Source: Cryptomeria japonica (lineage: Eukaryota > Streptophyta > Pinopsida > Cupressales > Cupressaceae). From it: DNA of 64,000 nt. The translations under genes and the position numbers were made by a program. The notes below the pieces were generated by a model that was not told where the DNA came from, searched no databases, and saw nothing but the letters and a program-made list of their open reading frames with translations. Positions within the stretch are counted from its first letter, which is position 1. The number at the start of each line of letters is the position of its first letter. This document shows positions 1-12,839 of this stretch, piece by piece. Location: positions 503,554,942-503,618,941 of the forward strand of contig NC_081410.1 of the NCBI RefSeq assembly GCF_030272615.1, written 5' to 3'.

Positions 1-518
1 CAAGACTCAACAAGACTCCAACAAGACTCCAACAAGAGATCACAACACAAACATGCAACACAAGGCTAAAATAAACAATAGACCCTCCAGAGGAAAAATC
101 AATAAAGAAAGACATGTGGACAATGGAAAAATGTAGGGCAAGAGTGTCATCACGTGCTATCCTCACAACAGAAGGGACCAAGCCTCAGCCTAAGAGACAT
201 GTGGAACCATCTCAACCTTGGAGCCATTCAAGGGAGATCGGTTTACCACTACAACGGTCTTCTCAAGCTCATCTCGAGTGTGCACACTTCTAGGGATGTG
301 AGGAGGACACACAATCAAGTATTATCTTGTTTAGTGAATTCCTAAATACCCAAACCCACTAATCAATTGTTTAAGTTATCACTTGCAATTACAATAAAGT
401 CTTCTTGTGGTTCCAACAAGTCTATACCCCCTCCTAGAGGCCTAATGCTCAAGACCCTGGTCCACACATGAAAGAGCCCACTCTCCCTACCATGGACCAT
501 TACCATAGGGTGAAAATA
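1..518. other. Unassigned left flank
   Basis: No gene is supported here. The first 35 bases contain three or four near copies of a CAACAAGACTC-like word, a short direct repeat. A 63-codon open frame at 154-345 has no recognisable motif and is probably chance. The region ends where the candidate LTR of E1 begins with TGTTGG. Confidence 0.5.
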
Positions 519-2167
519 TGTTGGCATGTTTGGCATAACTAATGAAGATGAGATGATGGCAGATGGTTGTACTTGTACCTATAGAAGAAGATGACATGAT
601 TAGTTATTTATATTGTCATTGATGTCAACCAGGTTCAACTGATGCATAATGATGTTTACAGTTGGTTTTTGGTGACTGACTTGTTGGCTAAGTGATTTGG
701 TCTACCGGAGTAAGAGTTTGATAGTTTGACAGAGTTTACCGACAAGACTACAAGTTAGGACCTTAATCGGTAAAGCAAATAAGTTTTGATGGAATCGGAT
801 GATTGGCGATGTTTGGTGATTTGTGGTTTGATACATAAGCTTTTATGATGGATTTGAGTATGTAACCAGAACCACATCCTATGTTGTTTACTAGAAGGCA
901 TATTTTGAATTTTTTATGAAGTTATGTCAGGGTTTAATGACCGGTAAAGAATTGTCTTAACCGATAATGATTTTTGGTTTGGCGGTAATCTACATCAAGT
1001 TCAAGTTTTAATGATAATGCAGCACTAACTGCGTGATGAGTTTGAAAGATGTTTTGGCACGTTTGAAGAACGAATTTCTTGGCAATGTGCAAAGTGCTTA
1101 GATAAATGTGCTAAGGGTTTGACTGTGTACCCGATCAACTTGCTGTGACGATTTATGATCATTCAACGATCGATATTAATTTGTAATTGATTGTAATGAT
1201 CCCTATGATGATCTGTAATGAGTTGTAAAGATCTGTGATGATCTATGTAGTAAGTCTTAGGGTTTTGATGCTGACCTAGTTATAAAATTTATTTATGTCG
1301 GCAAGGTTGATATTTTGAAGTGTCAGTGATTTTGAGAAATGTGAGAAGTCGAACCAATGTGTGAGAAAATCTACCAGAGAGATGCAGACTTAGAACTTAA
1401 TTGGATCTGATCAAGCAAGTAGTAGAGTGTTATACAAAGATCATTTACTGTTGTTCTCTAACAATTACAATAGCTAAAATCGCTTAACCGGGTAGGTCCT
1501 AACAAGCCTCACATTGTAAACTCCCCTAATAGGGTGACTCAATATATGAGTTCTAAATCCTCTTGCGAGGTTGATCCTAACAGATGAAAGCTTCTAACAG
1601 GGCTGAGGTAAATCCCTTAACTGGGTGACTCCTAATAGGGTCTACTCCTAATGGGGCATCATTGTAAGCTTCTAACCAAACTTGGCTCCTAACAAGGCGC
1701 ATTCTGAAATAGTGCAAAAATTTCTAGGTACCAATTCCCACCATGGTTTTTCCCTATTTGGGTTTCCACATGAAAAACATGGTGTTCGTGTGTGGTATGT
1801 TTTTCTTGTGATATTCATGTTTTATTTTTGTTAACCGGTTAAGACAATTTATGTTTGTTTATCAAAGATCTTAAAGTGGTTACCGATATTGATGATTATA
1901 TGATTGATGAAGCATTCTGATCAGTTAATAAGTTGGTAACTATGTTTGTTGATCTGATATTGAATTAATGACTAATTTGATCAATAAGATTGCATAAGAG
2001 GAAATGATTATGTAGATCTAATAAGGAAATCTGTTATGAAGATTTGGTTTAAGTGTTGAATGTTTTTAGATTTGAGATAAGTCTATTTTGGTGTTGAAAG
2101 TTTCATTTTTTGTTAATATTGATTCACCTCCCCCTCTTAGTATTAACCAGATCCTCTAGGTTTATCA
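519..2167 (+). repeat. 5' LTR of Copia element E1
   Basis: The sequence starts with TGTTGGC, as the LTRs of E2 and E3 also start with TGTTGG, and it contains the CATTGATGTCAAC word seen near the start of those LTRs. It ends in TTTATCA directly before a tRNA-Met-type primer binding site. The length of about 1.65 kb is longer than the E2 and E3 LTRs. The matching 3' LTR was not found, so the left boundary rests on similarity to the sister LTRs and on the TG...CA rule. No target duplication can be tested. Confidence 0.6.
1478..1700 (+). repeat. Degenerate CTAAC/GGG short repeats inside the E1 LTR
   Basis: Within the LTR there are about ten loosely repeated words of the form CTAACNGGG, CCTAATAGGG or TTAACTGGGTGACTCC at irregular spacing of about 15-30 bp. 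They lie in the downstream half of the LTR, after an ordinary AT-rich stretch. They could be a diverged minisatellite or part of the R/U5 region. No function is evident. Confidence 0.5.
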
Positions 2168-2169
2168 AT

Positions 2170-2181
2170 TGGTATCGGAGC
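2170..2181 (+). other. Primer binding site of E1
   Basis: TGGTATCGGAGC lies two bases after the LTR end. It differs by one base from the TGGTATCAGAGC site that plant Copia elements use to prime minus-strand synthesis from initiator tRNA-Met. Confidence 0.8.
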
Positions 2182-2236
2182 ATTGGTTCTTTGTGTGTAG
2201 AGATCCTAAAAACTTGAGGGAAAGATTATGTGAAAG

Positions 2237-4716
2237 ATGATGAAGGAGGGTCCCAAGTTTACCAAGGACAACTACCGGATATGGAGTGATCAAATGAAAA
2301 TCTACATTAAAGTACTAGAATCATGTGATAACCAAGTATGTTGCACCTACTTCTAGTCCCTTGACACCAGATAAGCTCAAAGAACATCAGGAAAATATTC
2401 AGGCTCTTGAAGCAATAATAATCACTCTGTCTATCTCTGAATATATTGATGTTCATGGATTAGACACTACAAATGAAGTATGGGAGAAATTAAAACTAAT
2501 CTATGGAGGAGATGAACATGTACAAAGGGCAAAGGAAGAGAGTCTGAGAGGAAAATTTGATGATATGAAAATGGTTGACAGTGAGAACATAACTCAATAT
2601 GGACAAAGGATTAAGGAATTTGTAGGTGGAATAAAGAGTGTCGAAGGTAAGATTGAAGATGATACCATTGTTTTCAAAATTCTTAGAACTCTTTTACCAC
2701 AGTATTCTATCAGAGTGTCTGCTATTCAAGAACTAAGATCCATTTCAAAAGATAAAGTTACTATTGATTCTTTAATTGGAAAGTTAACTGCATTTCAACT
2801 TAACAGATTTGATAATAGTGTTTCCAAACTTTTTGAATCTGCCTTTAAGGCTTCAGTAATTGGTACATCAACAAGGAAAGGAAAAGATGCTTGTCATAAT
2901 CATGACTGTAGGTCTAGTCATGATGATAGCAGAGGAGATGGTGATGATGAAGATCATCTGATGGAACTTGAGGCATTACTGGCTAAAAGATTCCCTAGAG
3001 GAATAGGTAAATATAAAGGTAAATTACCCTTGAAGTCTTTCTCTTATAGTAAGATTGGACACATAGCTGCTAACTGCCCTAACACTGATAAGAAAGAGAA
3101 GTTTAGGAGATTCAAAGGAAAAAGAAAGAAACATTGTTATGTTGCAGTGGATGAAGGTGTGACCGATGATGAATCATAAGAAGATGACAATGAGGAGATA
3201 GTATTTGTTGTTGTGAAGGAGGATCTGACTAATGAGAACTTTGGTGTCTCATATGGATAACAATGATGAATGGATAATAGATATTGGTTGCTCACATCAC
3301 ATGACCGATGACAAAAGTAAGTTCCTATCCCTTGAAGAGTTTGATGGAGGTGTTGTAAGATTTGGTAATAACTCTCCCTGCATGGTTAAAGGTAAAGGGT
3401 CAATTTCATTAAATGGGAAGAGTAATGCAGATGTTGTCTTTTGGGTTGAAGGACTAAAACATAACCTCTTGAGTGTTGGACAACTTAATGATAAGGGATA
3501 TCTACTTGAATTCAAAAGTGGAGTGTGCATGATTCTTGGAAATAATGGAGAATTGATTGCTACTAGGAAGCAAACTAGAGGTAATTTATTTCATTTGAAT
3601 ACTAATGTAAATGATTGTTTGGTGGTGAAGAGTGAAGACAGCTGGTTGTGGCACAAGAGATTTTGTCATGTCAATTTTGACAATTTGATTAAAGTTAGTA
3701 AGTCAAGTATTGGTATAGGTTTGCCACATCTTGTGAAACCGGACAATGTGTTATGCAAATATTGTCAGATGGGTAAGATGACCTTTGTATCCTTTAAGAG
3801 TAAGTCTTTTTCTTCAGAGAATATTCTTGATTTGGTTCATACTGATCTTTGTGGTCTTATGAGGACTAAGAGCTATTTTGGTGATAAGTATTTTATGATC
3901 TTTACTGATGATTATTCCAAAATGATGTGGGTAACTTTTCTGAGAGAAAAGTTTGAGGCTTTTATTAAGTTTAAAACATTTAAAGCTCTTGTTGAGAAAG
4001 ATACTGGGAAGAATCTAAAATGTTTAAGATTTGACCGGGGAGGTGAATTTACTTCTGATGAGTTTGTGAAGTTCTATGATGAATAGGTAATTAAGAGGCA
4101 AATATTAGCTCCTAGAACTCCACAACAAAATGGGATAGCAGAGAGAATGAATAGAATAATTGTTGAAGATGCTAGAACCATGTTGATCCAAGATGAAGTA
4201 TCGAAGATGTTTTGGAGAGAAGTTGTCAGCATTGCTATCTATAATTTGAACCAGGTACTTCTCAAAAAAGGTAATAACAAAACACCTTATGAATTATGAC
4301 ATGGAAAGACTCCTAGTGTAAGCTATTTCAAAATCTTTGGGAGTAAATATTATATTAAGAAAGATGATTACACTGAAAAAATTGATGCTAAGTGTGATGA
4401 AGGCATTTAAATGTTATAACAAGAGAACTAAGAAGATCACCAAGAGTGATAATGTGAAGATAGATGAACTCTTTGAGAAATCTGGTTAGTCCAACAGATC
4501 TGAGCCTAAGAAAGATGAAGAAAGACTTGTGTTCATAGAACTAGAAGTGCAGAAGACTGATGAGAAAAATGTTGCAGAAATAGGTACTCAACCAGTAAAT
4601 ATAGATAGTGATGAATAAGATGAAAAACATGAACCAGGAAGCACAACATCAGAACCAGTTTCCAAGGTACATTAGGTTAAATCACTCAGATGAATAAGAT
4701 GAAAAACATGAACCAG
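2237..4716 (+). pseudogene. Decayed Copia gag-pol of E1 (gag, protease, integrase)
   Basis: The frame opens at the tandem ATGs at 2237/2240 about 55 bp after the PBS, shifts near 2325, then reads a Copia gag domain to 3177. The zinc knuckle region (about 3031-3080) has lost its first two cysteines, to Ser and Tyr, keeping only the GHIAANC half. After a stop the pol frame (3232-4084) shows the protease motif altered from D-S-G to D-I-G at 3278-3286, the integrase H..C..C module (WHKRFCHVN...CKYCQMGK), the first catalytic Asp (HTDLCG) and the second (DRGGEFTS). A stop at 4084 precedes the third residue (QQNGIAERMNR, about 4120-4150). The frame then decays, with a deletion in the post-integrase GYS region near 4405. 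Reverse transcriptase and RNase H are absent, because the element stops at the junction with LINE sequence at about 4716. A 28-bp segment is present twice (4610-4637, 4689-4716). Confidence 0.88.
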
Positions 4717-6278
4717 CAAGTCAAAACATATGAAATCCCAACATTTTTGAAAAAAAATAGTTGTAAAACCATATGGGCCTAGAGTTTTATCTGGGGCCAT
4801 TGAAAAAACTACCTTATGCAACTCCCCCATTGAAAAAGGGGCAGCTAATGCACAATTTTCTTGTGGGAAGATAATAGAAGGTATAGAATCAAGCAAATTA
4901 ATTCTAGCCATAGAAATTTGATCAGATTGAAGGTTAGATACTGAATACAATGAAGAAAAAAATTCACAGCCTCTTACTTAATGTCCTCTTCATTCGTGAG
5001 CCTTTGACCAGATGTACTATCCATGATAGAAAAAATGGTGTTTTTTTCTTTTTTTAATCTAAGTTGAGCGATGAAAGAACTTTATATTCTAATCGCCTTC
5101 TTTAAGCCAAAGCTCCCTTGATTTCTGCCTCCAATAAATCTCTTCCCTAGCTATGAGCTCTTCCCATTTAGCTTGTAGATGCTTTTGTTGATTAAATGAT
5201 GGCGAGTCCATTCCATATTGTATGATGTACTCATTTATGTCATGCGATTTTTTGGATACAGATTCCTTTTGTGAGAAAATATTTTTGAAAACATTGATAT
5301 TCCAATCTTTTATTTGAGTTTTTATGTACTTCATCTTCTGAGAAAAATAGAACTGAAAAGTACTGTCCACCCTAGGAGCTTGTTGCCACTATGACTGCAT
5401 ATGTGGTAAGAAATCTTTATGCCTAAACCACATAGCTTGAAACTTGAAGGAACCCTCTATAGCTGATTTATAGTTCAAAGAATTAAAAGAGAGACTGATT
5501 GGGAAATGATTAGATTCTGACCATGGTAAAATATTAGTTTGAAGAGCATAATTTTATACTATCCTTAAAGTGGATGACAAGAATCGATCCAACCTAATAG
5601 CAATGTGGAAATGACCGTGCCTCTTGTTTGTCCAAGTGAATGTGCCCTTAGAAGGAATGATGTCTATGAATGCATTGTTTTGAACGAAAGCCTTGAAATC
5701 ATTCATAACTTTGGTATGAGGGATAATACCTCCTATTTTCTCAGTAAAGAAGCAACAACATTAAAGTCCCCAACAATAATCACTTTGAGCGGTTCAGAAT
5801 TCTCAATCTAGGATTCAATTTCTTCCCATAACTTAGCCTTACCTTGAGTGGATTTTAGAGCATAAACGTTTATTATATGAAAATCCAAATCAAATTGGAC
5901 AAGTTTGAAGGCTTTCCAATGTGGTGAATCTACTAAATGATGCAAGGTAAGTGAGGATGATTTCCACAAGGTCAATAATCCCCTAGAAGCACCATTAGAG
6001 GTCGTGTGAAACATTTTCCAATTTGACCATGAGGACAAGATTGAAGAGTATGACTGTGTTGAAAGTTTTGTTTCTTGAAAGAAAACAATATCCGCCCCAC
6101 AAGCATTCACTTGATGCTTGATACAGGCCCTCTTGTCAGGGGCATCAAGACCCCTGACATTCCAGGAAATAATTTTCATAGGCACATCGGGGAGCTATTG
6201 GCTCCCCTCAATCTCTTTTTTATACTGTCATTTAAGGTTAATTGTTTTCCAGAAGAAATTTATTGCTAAGTAATGAAA
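4717..6278 (-). pseudogene. L1-type LINE ORF2 fragment (endonuclease and start of RT)
   Basis: Read on the minus strand, ORF2 starts near 6185 with an apurinic endonuclease-like N-terminus (KIISWNVRGL, then FFQETKLS), followed in another frame by a VGDFN motif. A 5089-5370 segment carries the linker with the EELIAREEIYWRQKSRELWLKEGD-type motif typical of plant L1 elements. The 4672-4950 segment carries the opening of the reverse transcriptase (MAPDKTLGPYGFT, FFQKCWD). Multiple frameshifts and stops separate these pieces. It breaks off inside RT at the junction with E1, with no 3' tail. It is interpreted as the downstream part of the same LINE whose ORF1 pieces lie at 13197-13565 and 29891-30945. 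Confidence 0.85.
6275..6278. repeat. Target site duplication of TIR-A, left copy
   Basis: GAAA directly precedes the GGGTATGTGCA terminus, and GAAA directly follows the right terminus at 13197-13200. Confidence 0.75.
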
Positions 6279-6334
6279 GGGTATGTGCACCAAGTTGTGG
6301 TACCAAAAGGGGGTCTTAAGATGCCACTTTTTTC
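6279..6334 (+). repeat. Left terminal inverted repeat of TIR-A
   Basis: Begins GGGTATGTGCACC and includes GTGGTACCAAAAGG. It pairs with 13141-13196, including the ATGCCACTT word further in. Confidence 0.85.
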
Positions 6335-7078
6335 TGAAATCAACAAAGTTTGAACTTCAACGACAAATTGAAGATAGTTAGACTCCAAATTTGAAGATGC
6401 AACAAGAACAAGAGTCAGAGTGCTTCGAGTCTACTTTCTAAACTACTAATTTTTTTTGAAAATGGTGGAGATTAAGGGCTTCAAAAAGGGGGGCCACAAA
6501 AAGTGGTCCTGTTTTTATGCAAAAAACATAACATAGCGTCTGTTGTGGCCCCCCTAAAATGTTAACTTCTTTTTTGAATTTTTAAAATCTCTTTGGTGAG
6601 AAATTAGCTAACACCTTGTAGTTTATGCCAGATTTTTTAGCTAATTTTTTAATGAGTATATGATTTTTTACTAGTTTTTGAAGTGGACACATCCTGAAAA
6701 ACATAAATTTGAGCATGCTCCCCCCTAAAATCATTGATAACTAATCAAAAATGAAAACTTTTTTTTTAAAATTGTGTAGAATGGAGTCTAGTTTCTACAA
6801 ATGTAAGTTTCTTCAAAATTCGATGAACGTGTAAAAAACTATACCCAAAATAGTGCATGTTGGTTTTTGACCAAAAATGAACACACTAACAAAAGAAATT
6901 ATAGATGAAAGCCTTAATGAAATTAAAATGTGAAATGAATTACATGCTTGGATAGCTAAGAGAGAGATCGAGGTCTCTATGGTATTTTTTTTCAGTTTTA
7001 TTGAAACATGTGCAAACCTGATGGAGAGCATGGCCAAAAATATGTGAAAATTTTCTAATCCTCTATTAAAAACACGTC

Positions 7079-7290
7079 TCAGCCTTGAAATGGTCGTCCA
7101 ACCCTTTAGGTTGGATGCCCAAGTACAATCCAACCCAAAGGGTTGGTAGTTCCCAATGCACACCAATAGGGCGCTCGCCAAATGAAAAAAATTAACTTTT
7201 CCCATTTGGCGTGCGCCAAATTTGGAGTGAGCCAAATGAGAAAAGTCAATTTTTTTCATTTGGCAAGCGCCAAATGTCTTGCATTGTCCA
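7079..7290. repeat. Palindrome cluster, left arm of TIR-A
   Basis: Contains CCAACCC/GGGTTGG hairpins and several ATTTGGC...GCCAAAT near-palindromes in direct succession, mirrored in the right arm at about 12840-13110. Confidence 0.8.
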
Positions 7291-7539
7291 ATTTGAAGGT
7301 TTTGTGATGCAAATATATACATGAAACATAATATTTAAGTATAAGTCACTTTAAGTTATATTTCATGTATATATTGGTAGGATGTTTGAGAGTGGCTTCA
7401 ACTCTATAGGAGTTATAATGTAGATTCTTGTTTTTAGAGGATCATATTGACTTTCAGACTTAGTCAGATTTCAATAATCAACATTCTCCTATTAGCACTC
7501 TTTAGATCCATATCTCACTATCTTTATCTTCCCTAAACT

Positions 7540-8075
7540 CTACACCTATGTCTCTCCCTCCCTCTCCACCTTTCTCCCCCTTTCCCTTGCCCCTATCTAT
7601 TTATGAACACTCTCCCTCTCTTCTCTCTCTACAAACCTAGATCCATCTCCTCATTCTCTAGGTATCTCGCTCCCTCCATTTCTACCTCTCCATCCATCCC
7701 CTCTTACTCATCTCTTTTTTCTTCTATCTCTTCTCTTCTCTCTCCCTTCCCTCTCTAGATCTCTCCCTTCTTGTCTTCCCCTCTCCATTTATATATCCTT
7801 CCCCCACTCTCTCATTATCTCTCCATCTCTCTTATTATCTCTCTTCATTGTCTAGTTCATTAACTCTCCAACCCACCCTCTCTCCCATATCTAGGTCTCT
7901 CCCTCCCTTCCTCTCCACCTATCTACCTTTGCATATAGGTCTCATTACCCACCTCTCTTTATCCCCCTCTATCTATCTCACTCCTCTCTTGAAATCTAGG
8001 TCTCTTGCCTATCTATATGTCCCCTCTATAGTTCTCTCTCTCCCTCTCTCTCTCTCTCTTCCCCTCCTTAACATA
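7540..8075 (+). repeat. Pyrimidine-rich arm of TIR-A
   Basis: About 530 bp of CTCTCCCTC-like sequence with scattered A, almost free of G. It produces Ser/Leu/Pro-rich spurious frames. The strand-asymmetric composition mirrors the purine-rich arm at 10850-12590. Confidence 0.9.
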
Positions 8076-10790
8076 CGACCCACAAAAACACCAAGTGGTG
8101 TCCTAAGGGGTCATAAGACACCATATGACCCCTGTCAACACCTAAGGAGTCATATGGTGCTCTAAGGTCACACCATATGACACCTTAGGACACAGTACAA
8201 CCCATAATGACACCATATGATGTCCTCAGCGGTCATATGGTGTCCTAAATGGTCATAGGACATCATATGACCCCTTAGGATACAATATGACCCCTAATGA
8301 TAGCTAAGGGGTCATATGTTGTCCTAAGGGGTCATATGACACCATATGACCCCTTAGGACATAATATGGCCCTTAATGACATCTAAACGATACCATATGG
8401 TGTCCTAAGGTGTCATATGACACCACATGACCCCTCAGGACACCATATGACCCATAACAACACCATATGGTGTCCTAAGGGGTCACAAGACACCAGATGA
8501 TCCCTACGGACACCATATGACCCATATTGACACTATATGGTGTGCTAAGGGGTCATATGGTGTCCTAAGGGGTCATAAGACACCGTATGATCCTTTAGAA
8601 CACAATATGACCCCTAACTACACTTAAGGAATCATATGGTGTCCTAAGGGGTCATAGGACACCATATGACCCCTTAGGACACAATATGAACCCTAACAAC
8701 ATGTAAGGGGTTATATGGTGTCCTAAGGGGTCATAGAACACTATATGACCTCTTAGGACACCATATAACCTAGAATGACACTATATGGTATCCTAAGGCA
8801 TCACATGGTGTCCTAAGGGATCATACACCATATGACCCCTTAGGACACCATATGACTCCTTAGGACACCATACAACCCATAACGACACCATATGGTGTCT
8901 TAAGGGGTCATAGGATACCATATGACCAATTATTACACAATATGATCCCTAATGACACCTAAGGGGTCATATGGTTTCCTATGGGGTCATAGGGCACCAT
9001 ATGACCCCTTAAGACACAATACAATGCATAACAACACCATATTGTGTCATAAGGGGTCATATGGTGTCCTAAGGGGTCATAGGATACATGATGACTCCTT
9101 AGGACACAATATGACCCCTAACAACCCCTTAGGGGGTTATATGACACCATATGACCCCTTATCACACTATACAACCTATAATGACACCATATGGTGTCCT
9201 AATGGGTCATATGACACCATATGACCCCTTAGCACACCATATGACCCATAATGACACCATATGGTGTCCTAAGGGGTAATAGGACACCATATGACCCTTT
9301 AGGACACCATACAACCCATAACAACACCATATGAGGGCTCATATGGTGTCCTACACCATATGACCACTTGGGACATCATATGACCCATAACAACACCATA
9401 TTGTATCCTAAGGGGTCATATGGTGCCTTAAGGGTCATCAGACACCATATGACCCCTCATGACACCATACGACTCATAACGGCACCATATTGTATCCTAA
9501 GGGGTTATATGGTGTCCTAAAGGGTCATAGGACACAATATGACCTCTAACAACCCCTTAGGGGGTCATAGAACACCATATGACCCCTTAAAACACTATAT
9601 AGCCCATAACAACATAATATGGTGTCCTAAGGCATCATACAACACCATATGACCCCTTAGCACACCATACGACCCATAAAGGACACCATATGGTATCCTT
9701 CATCTGACACCATATGACCCATAAAGACACCATATGGTGTCCTATGAGATCATATGGTGTCCTAAGGGGTCATAGGACACCCTATGACCCCTTAGGACAC
9801 AATATGATCCCTAACAATACCTAAGGGGTCATATGGTGTTCTAGGGGTTCATGGTGACCTTAAGAATTGAGAGAGACAATAAGAGAGTAAGGAATATATA
9901 TGAGAGAGTCATATGGTGTTTTATGACCCCTTAGAACACCATATGACCCCTAACTACACCATATGGTGTCCAAAGGGATCATATGGTTTCCTAAGGGGTC
10001 ATATGATGTCCTAAGGGGTCATATGGTGTTCTATGACCCCTTAGGACACCACATGACCCCACATGCATATGACCCCTAATGACACCATATGATGTCCTAA
10101 GGGGTCATATGGTGTTCTGTGACCCCCTAGGACACCATATGACCCCTTTTAACATCCTAGTACATGACATGACCACTTGTGACACCATATGACCCCTCAA
10201 GACACAATATGGTGTCTTTAGGGTTCATATGGTGTCCTAAGGGGTCATATGGTGTTGTTGGGGATCATATGGTGTCTTAAGGGGTCATATGTTATTCTAT
10301 GAGCCATTTGGGCACCATATGACCCCTTAGGACATCATATGACCCCTAATGACACCATGTGACCCCTTAGGTACCATATGACCCCTAATGACACTATATG
10401 GTGTCGTTATGGGGCATATGGTGTCATAAAGGGTCATAGAATACCATATGACCCCTTAGGACACTATATGGTGTTGTCAGGGGTCATATGGTGTCATTAG
10501 AGGTCATATGGTATCCTAACGGGTCATATGATGTCCATAGGGGTCATACAACACCAAATGACCCCTTAGGACACCATATGGTGTCGTTAGGGCTCATATG
10601 GTGTTCTAAGCGATCATATGGTATCCTAAGGGGTCATAGAACACCATATGACCCCTTAGGACACCATATGACCCGTAGTGACACCATATGACCCCTTAGG
10701 ACACCATATGACTTCTAACTACACCATATGTTGTCCTAAGAGGTCATATGGTTTCCTAAGATAGATAGTAATGGTTTCCTAAAGGGTTAT
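8076..10790. repeat. Palindromic CATATG 20-bp array of TIR-A
   Basis: About 2.7 kb made of variants of one 20-bp word, TTAGGACACCATATGACCCC, and its exact reverse complement, GGGGTCATATGGTGTCCTAA, intermixed in both orientations. CATATG lies at or near the symmetric centre. The copies are imperfect (ACAATATGACC, CATACAACCC, TCGTTAGGGG variants), showing age. Open frames across it are artefacts. Confidence 0.95.
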
Positions 10791-10849
10791 ATGACCCACC
10801 ATGCTCCTGCACATACCCAGATGGGTTATATAGAGATATAAGATACCTA

Positions 10850-12590
10850 GAGGGGGAGAGAGGCGTGAGAGACCTAGATAGGGTGAGAGAGAGAGAGAGG
10901 GTTGAGATAGATGGAGGGGGGTAGAGAGAGGTTGGTAATGACATATGGATGGATATGTAGAGAGGTGGAGAGGGAATGAGGGAGAAACCTAGAGAGGGTT
11001 AGAGAGGGTGTGATGGAAAGTTGATGATGTAGACGATAAAAAGAGAATAAGAATTAGTAGGGAAGGGAGAGAGAGATGGGATAAGGAGGGAGAGGGAGAT
11101 AGAGAGGGAGAGGGGAAGAAAATAATAGAGATGCCTATAAATGGGAGGGAGGGATAAGAGGAGAGATGAAAGAATAAAGAGAGAGAAGAGTATGAGGAGA
11201 TTGAGGGAGAGGTAGACATGGAGGGACTACAAGACCTAGGGAAGGAGATGATGTAGAGGTGGGGGGAAAGTGAGAAGAGGATGAGAAAGTTAAAAAATAG
11301 ATAGGGGTAAATGGGGAGGGAGATATAGGGGAAGAGAGAGGGAGAGAACTATATTGGGAAAGAGAGATGAGCGACCTAGATGACAAGAGAGAGGAATGAG
11401 ATAGATAGAGGGGGGTAGAGAGAGGTGAGTAATGAGACATGATGCAGAGGTAGATAGGTGGAGAAAAAGGAAGTGGTAAACCTAGAGAGGTGAGAGAGAG
11501 AGTTGATGGCCTAGAATGTAGAGAGAGAATAAAAGAGGAAGAGAATTAAAAAGTGGGGGAGTGAGATAAATATGGGGGTATGTATGGATGGGGAGGTAGA
11601 GAGGGAGAGGGGAAGAAATGAAGGGAGAGACCTAGAGAAGGGAGGGAGGGAGAATAGAAGAGATAGAAGAGAAAAGAGAGGAGTAAGAGGGGATGGATGG
11701 AGAGAGTGAGATACCTATGGAAAGAGGAGATAAAGAGGTTAGGGGAGGAAGAGAAAAGGATGGAGTTCATAAAGGGATAGGGTTAAGGAGGAGGGAGAGA
11801 GAGGTAGAGAGGGACATAAAGAACTATAGAGAGGGCATATAGATAGGTGAGAGACCTAGATGGCCAGAGAGGAGTGAGATAGATAGAGGGGGATAAAGAG
11901 AGGTGGGTAACATGACCTAGATGTAGAGGTAGATAGGTGGAGAGCAAGGGAGGGAGAAACATACAGAGGGGAGATAGGGTGGGATGGAGAGGTAATGACC
12001 TAGACAATGAAGATAGAGAATAAGAGAGGAAGAGAGAAGACGAGAGAGTGGGAGAGGGAGATAGAGAGGGAGAGAGGAAGAAAGGAAGGTAGAGACCTAG
12101 AGAGGGGAGGGAGGGAGAATAGACGAGATAGAAGAACAAAGAGATGAGTAAGAGGAGATGGATAGAGAGGTAGACATGGAGGGACTGTGAGACCTAGAGA
12201 ATGAGGAGATAGAAAGGTTTGGAGAGAGAGAGATAAGAGAGGGAGAGAGTTCATAAATAGATAGAGGTAAGGAGAAGGGAGAGAAAGGTGGAGAGGGGGG
12301 GAGAGAACTAGAGGGTGGACAATTAGATAAGTGAGAAACCTAGAGGGGGAGAGAAAGGTGGGTAATAATATAGGGAGGGAGAGATAGTGAGGTGAATAGT
12401 GAGGGAGGGACAACCCTAGATATGGGGAGAGAGAGGATAAAAGGGATAGGTAGTGACCAAGAGAAAGGAGTGGGAGGGGAGAGAAACAATAAGGGAGTGA
12501 GAGAGAAGAGAGAGGGAGAGAGTCAAGAATAAAGAAGTGAGAGAGACAAGAGAGGGAGAGAGATAGGTCTAGAGTTTGGGGAAGATAATG
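10850..12590 (+). repeat. Purine-rich arm of TIR-A
   Basis: About 1.7 kb of GAGAGGGAGA-like sequence interrupted by CCTAGA and GTAGA words, nearly free of C. It is the compositional mirror of 7540-8075, and its inner words (reverse complements of ATCTAGGTCTC) recur in that arm. Confidence 0.9.
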
Positions 12591-12839
12591 AGAGTGAGAT
12601 ATATAGCTAAAGAATGCTAATGGGATCATGTTGATTATTGAAATTTGACATGTCGATTATTGAAACTTGACTAAGTCTGAAATTTTATATGATCCTCTAA
12701 AAACTAGAATCTACATTATAAGTCCTATAGAGCTATACTTAAATTTCATATTTAATGTATATATTCTCCTTTGGGGGTGGATTTAACATGTGTCAAGATT
12801 GAAAAATCTAAACACTCACAAAACCTTTACATTGGACAA

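Noticed and set aside
6813-7322. 169-codon minus-strand frame in TIR-A
   Set aside because: It reads through the TTTGGC palindromes and low-complexity arm; no domain and no sister copy in TIR-B.
8076-10790. Regularly repeated short words that might suggest a CRISPR array
   Set aside because: Units are contiguous, imperfect, in both orientations and without unique spacers; the context is a plant transposon.
11135-12629. Long minus-strand Ser/Leu/Pro-rich frames (up to 209 codons)
   Set aside because: They arise from GA/CT simple sequence, where stops are rare; no motif or codon structure.
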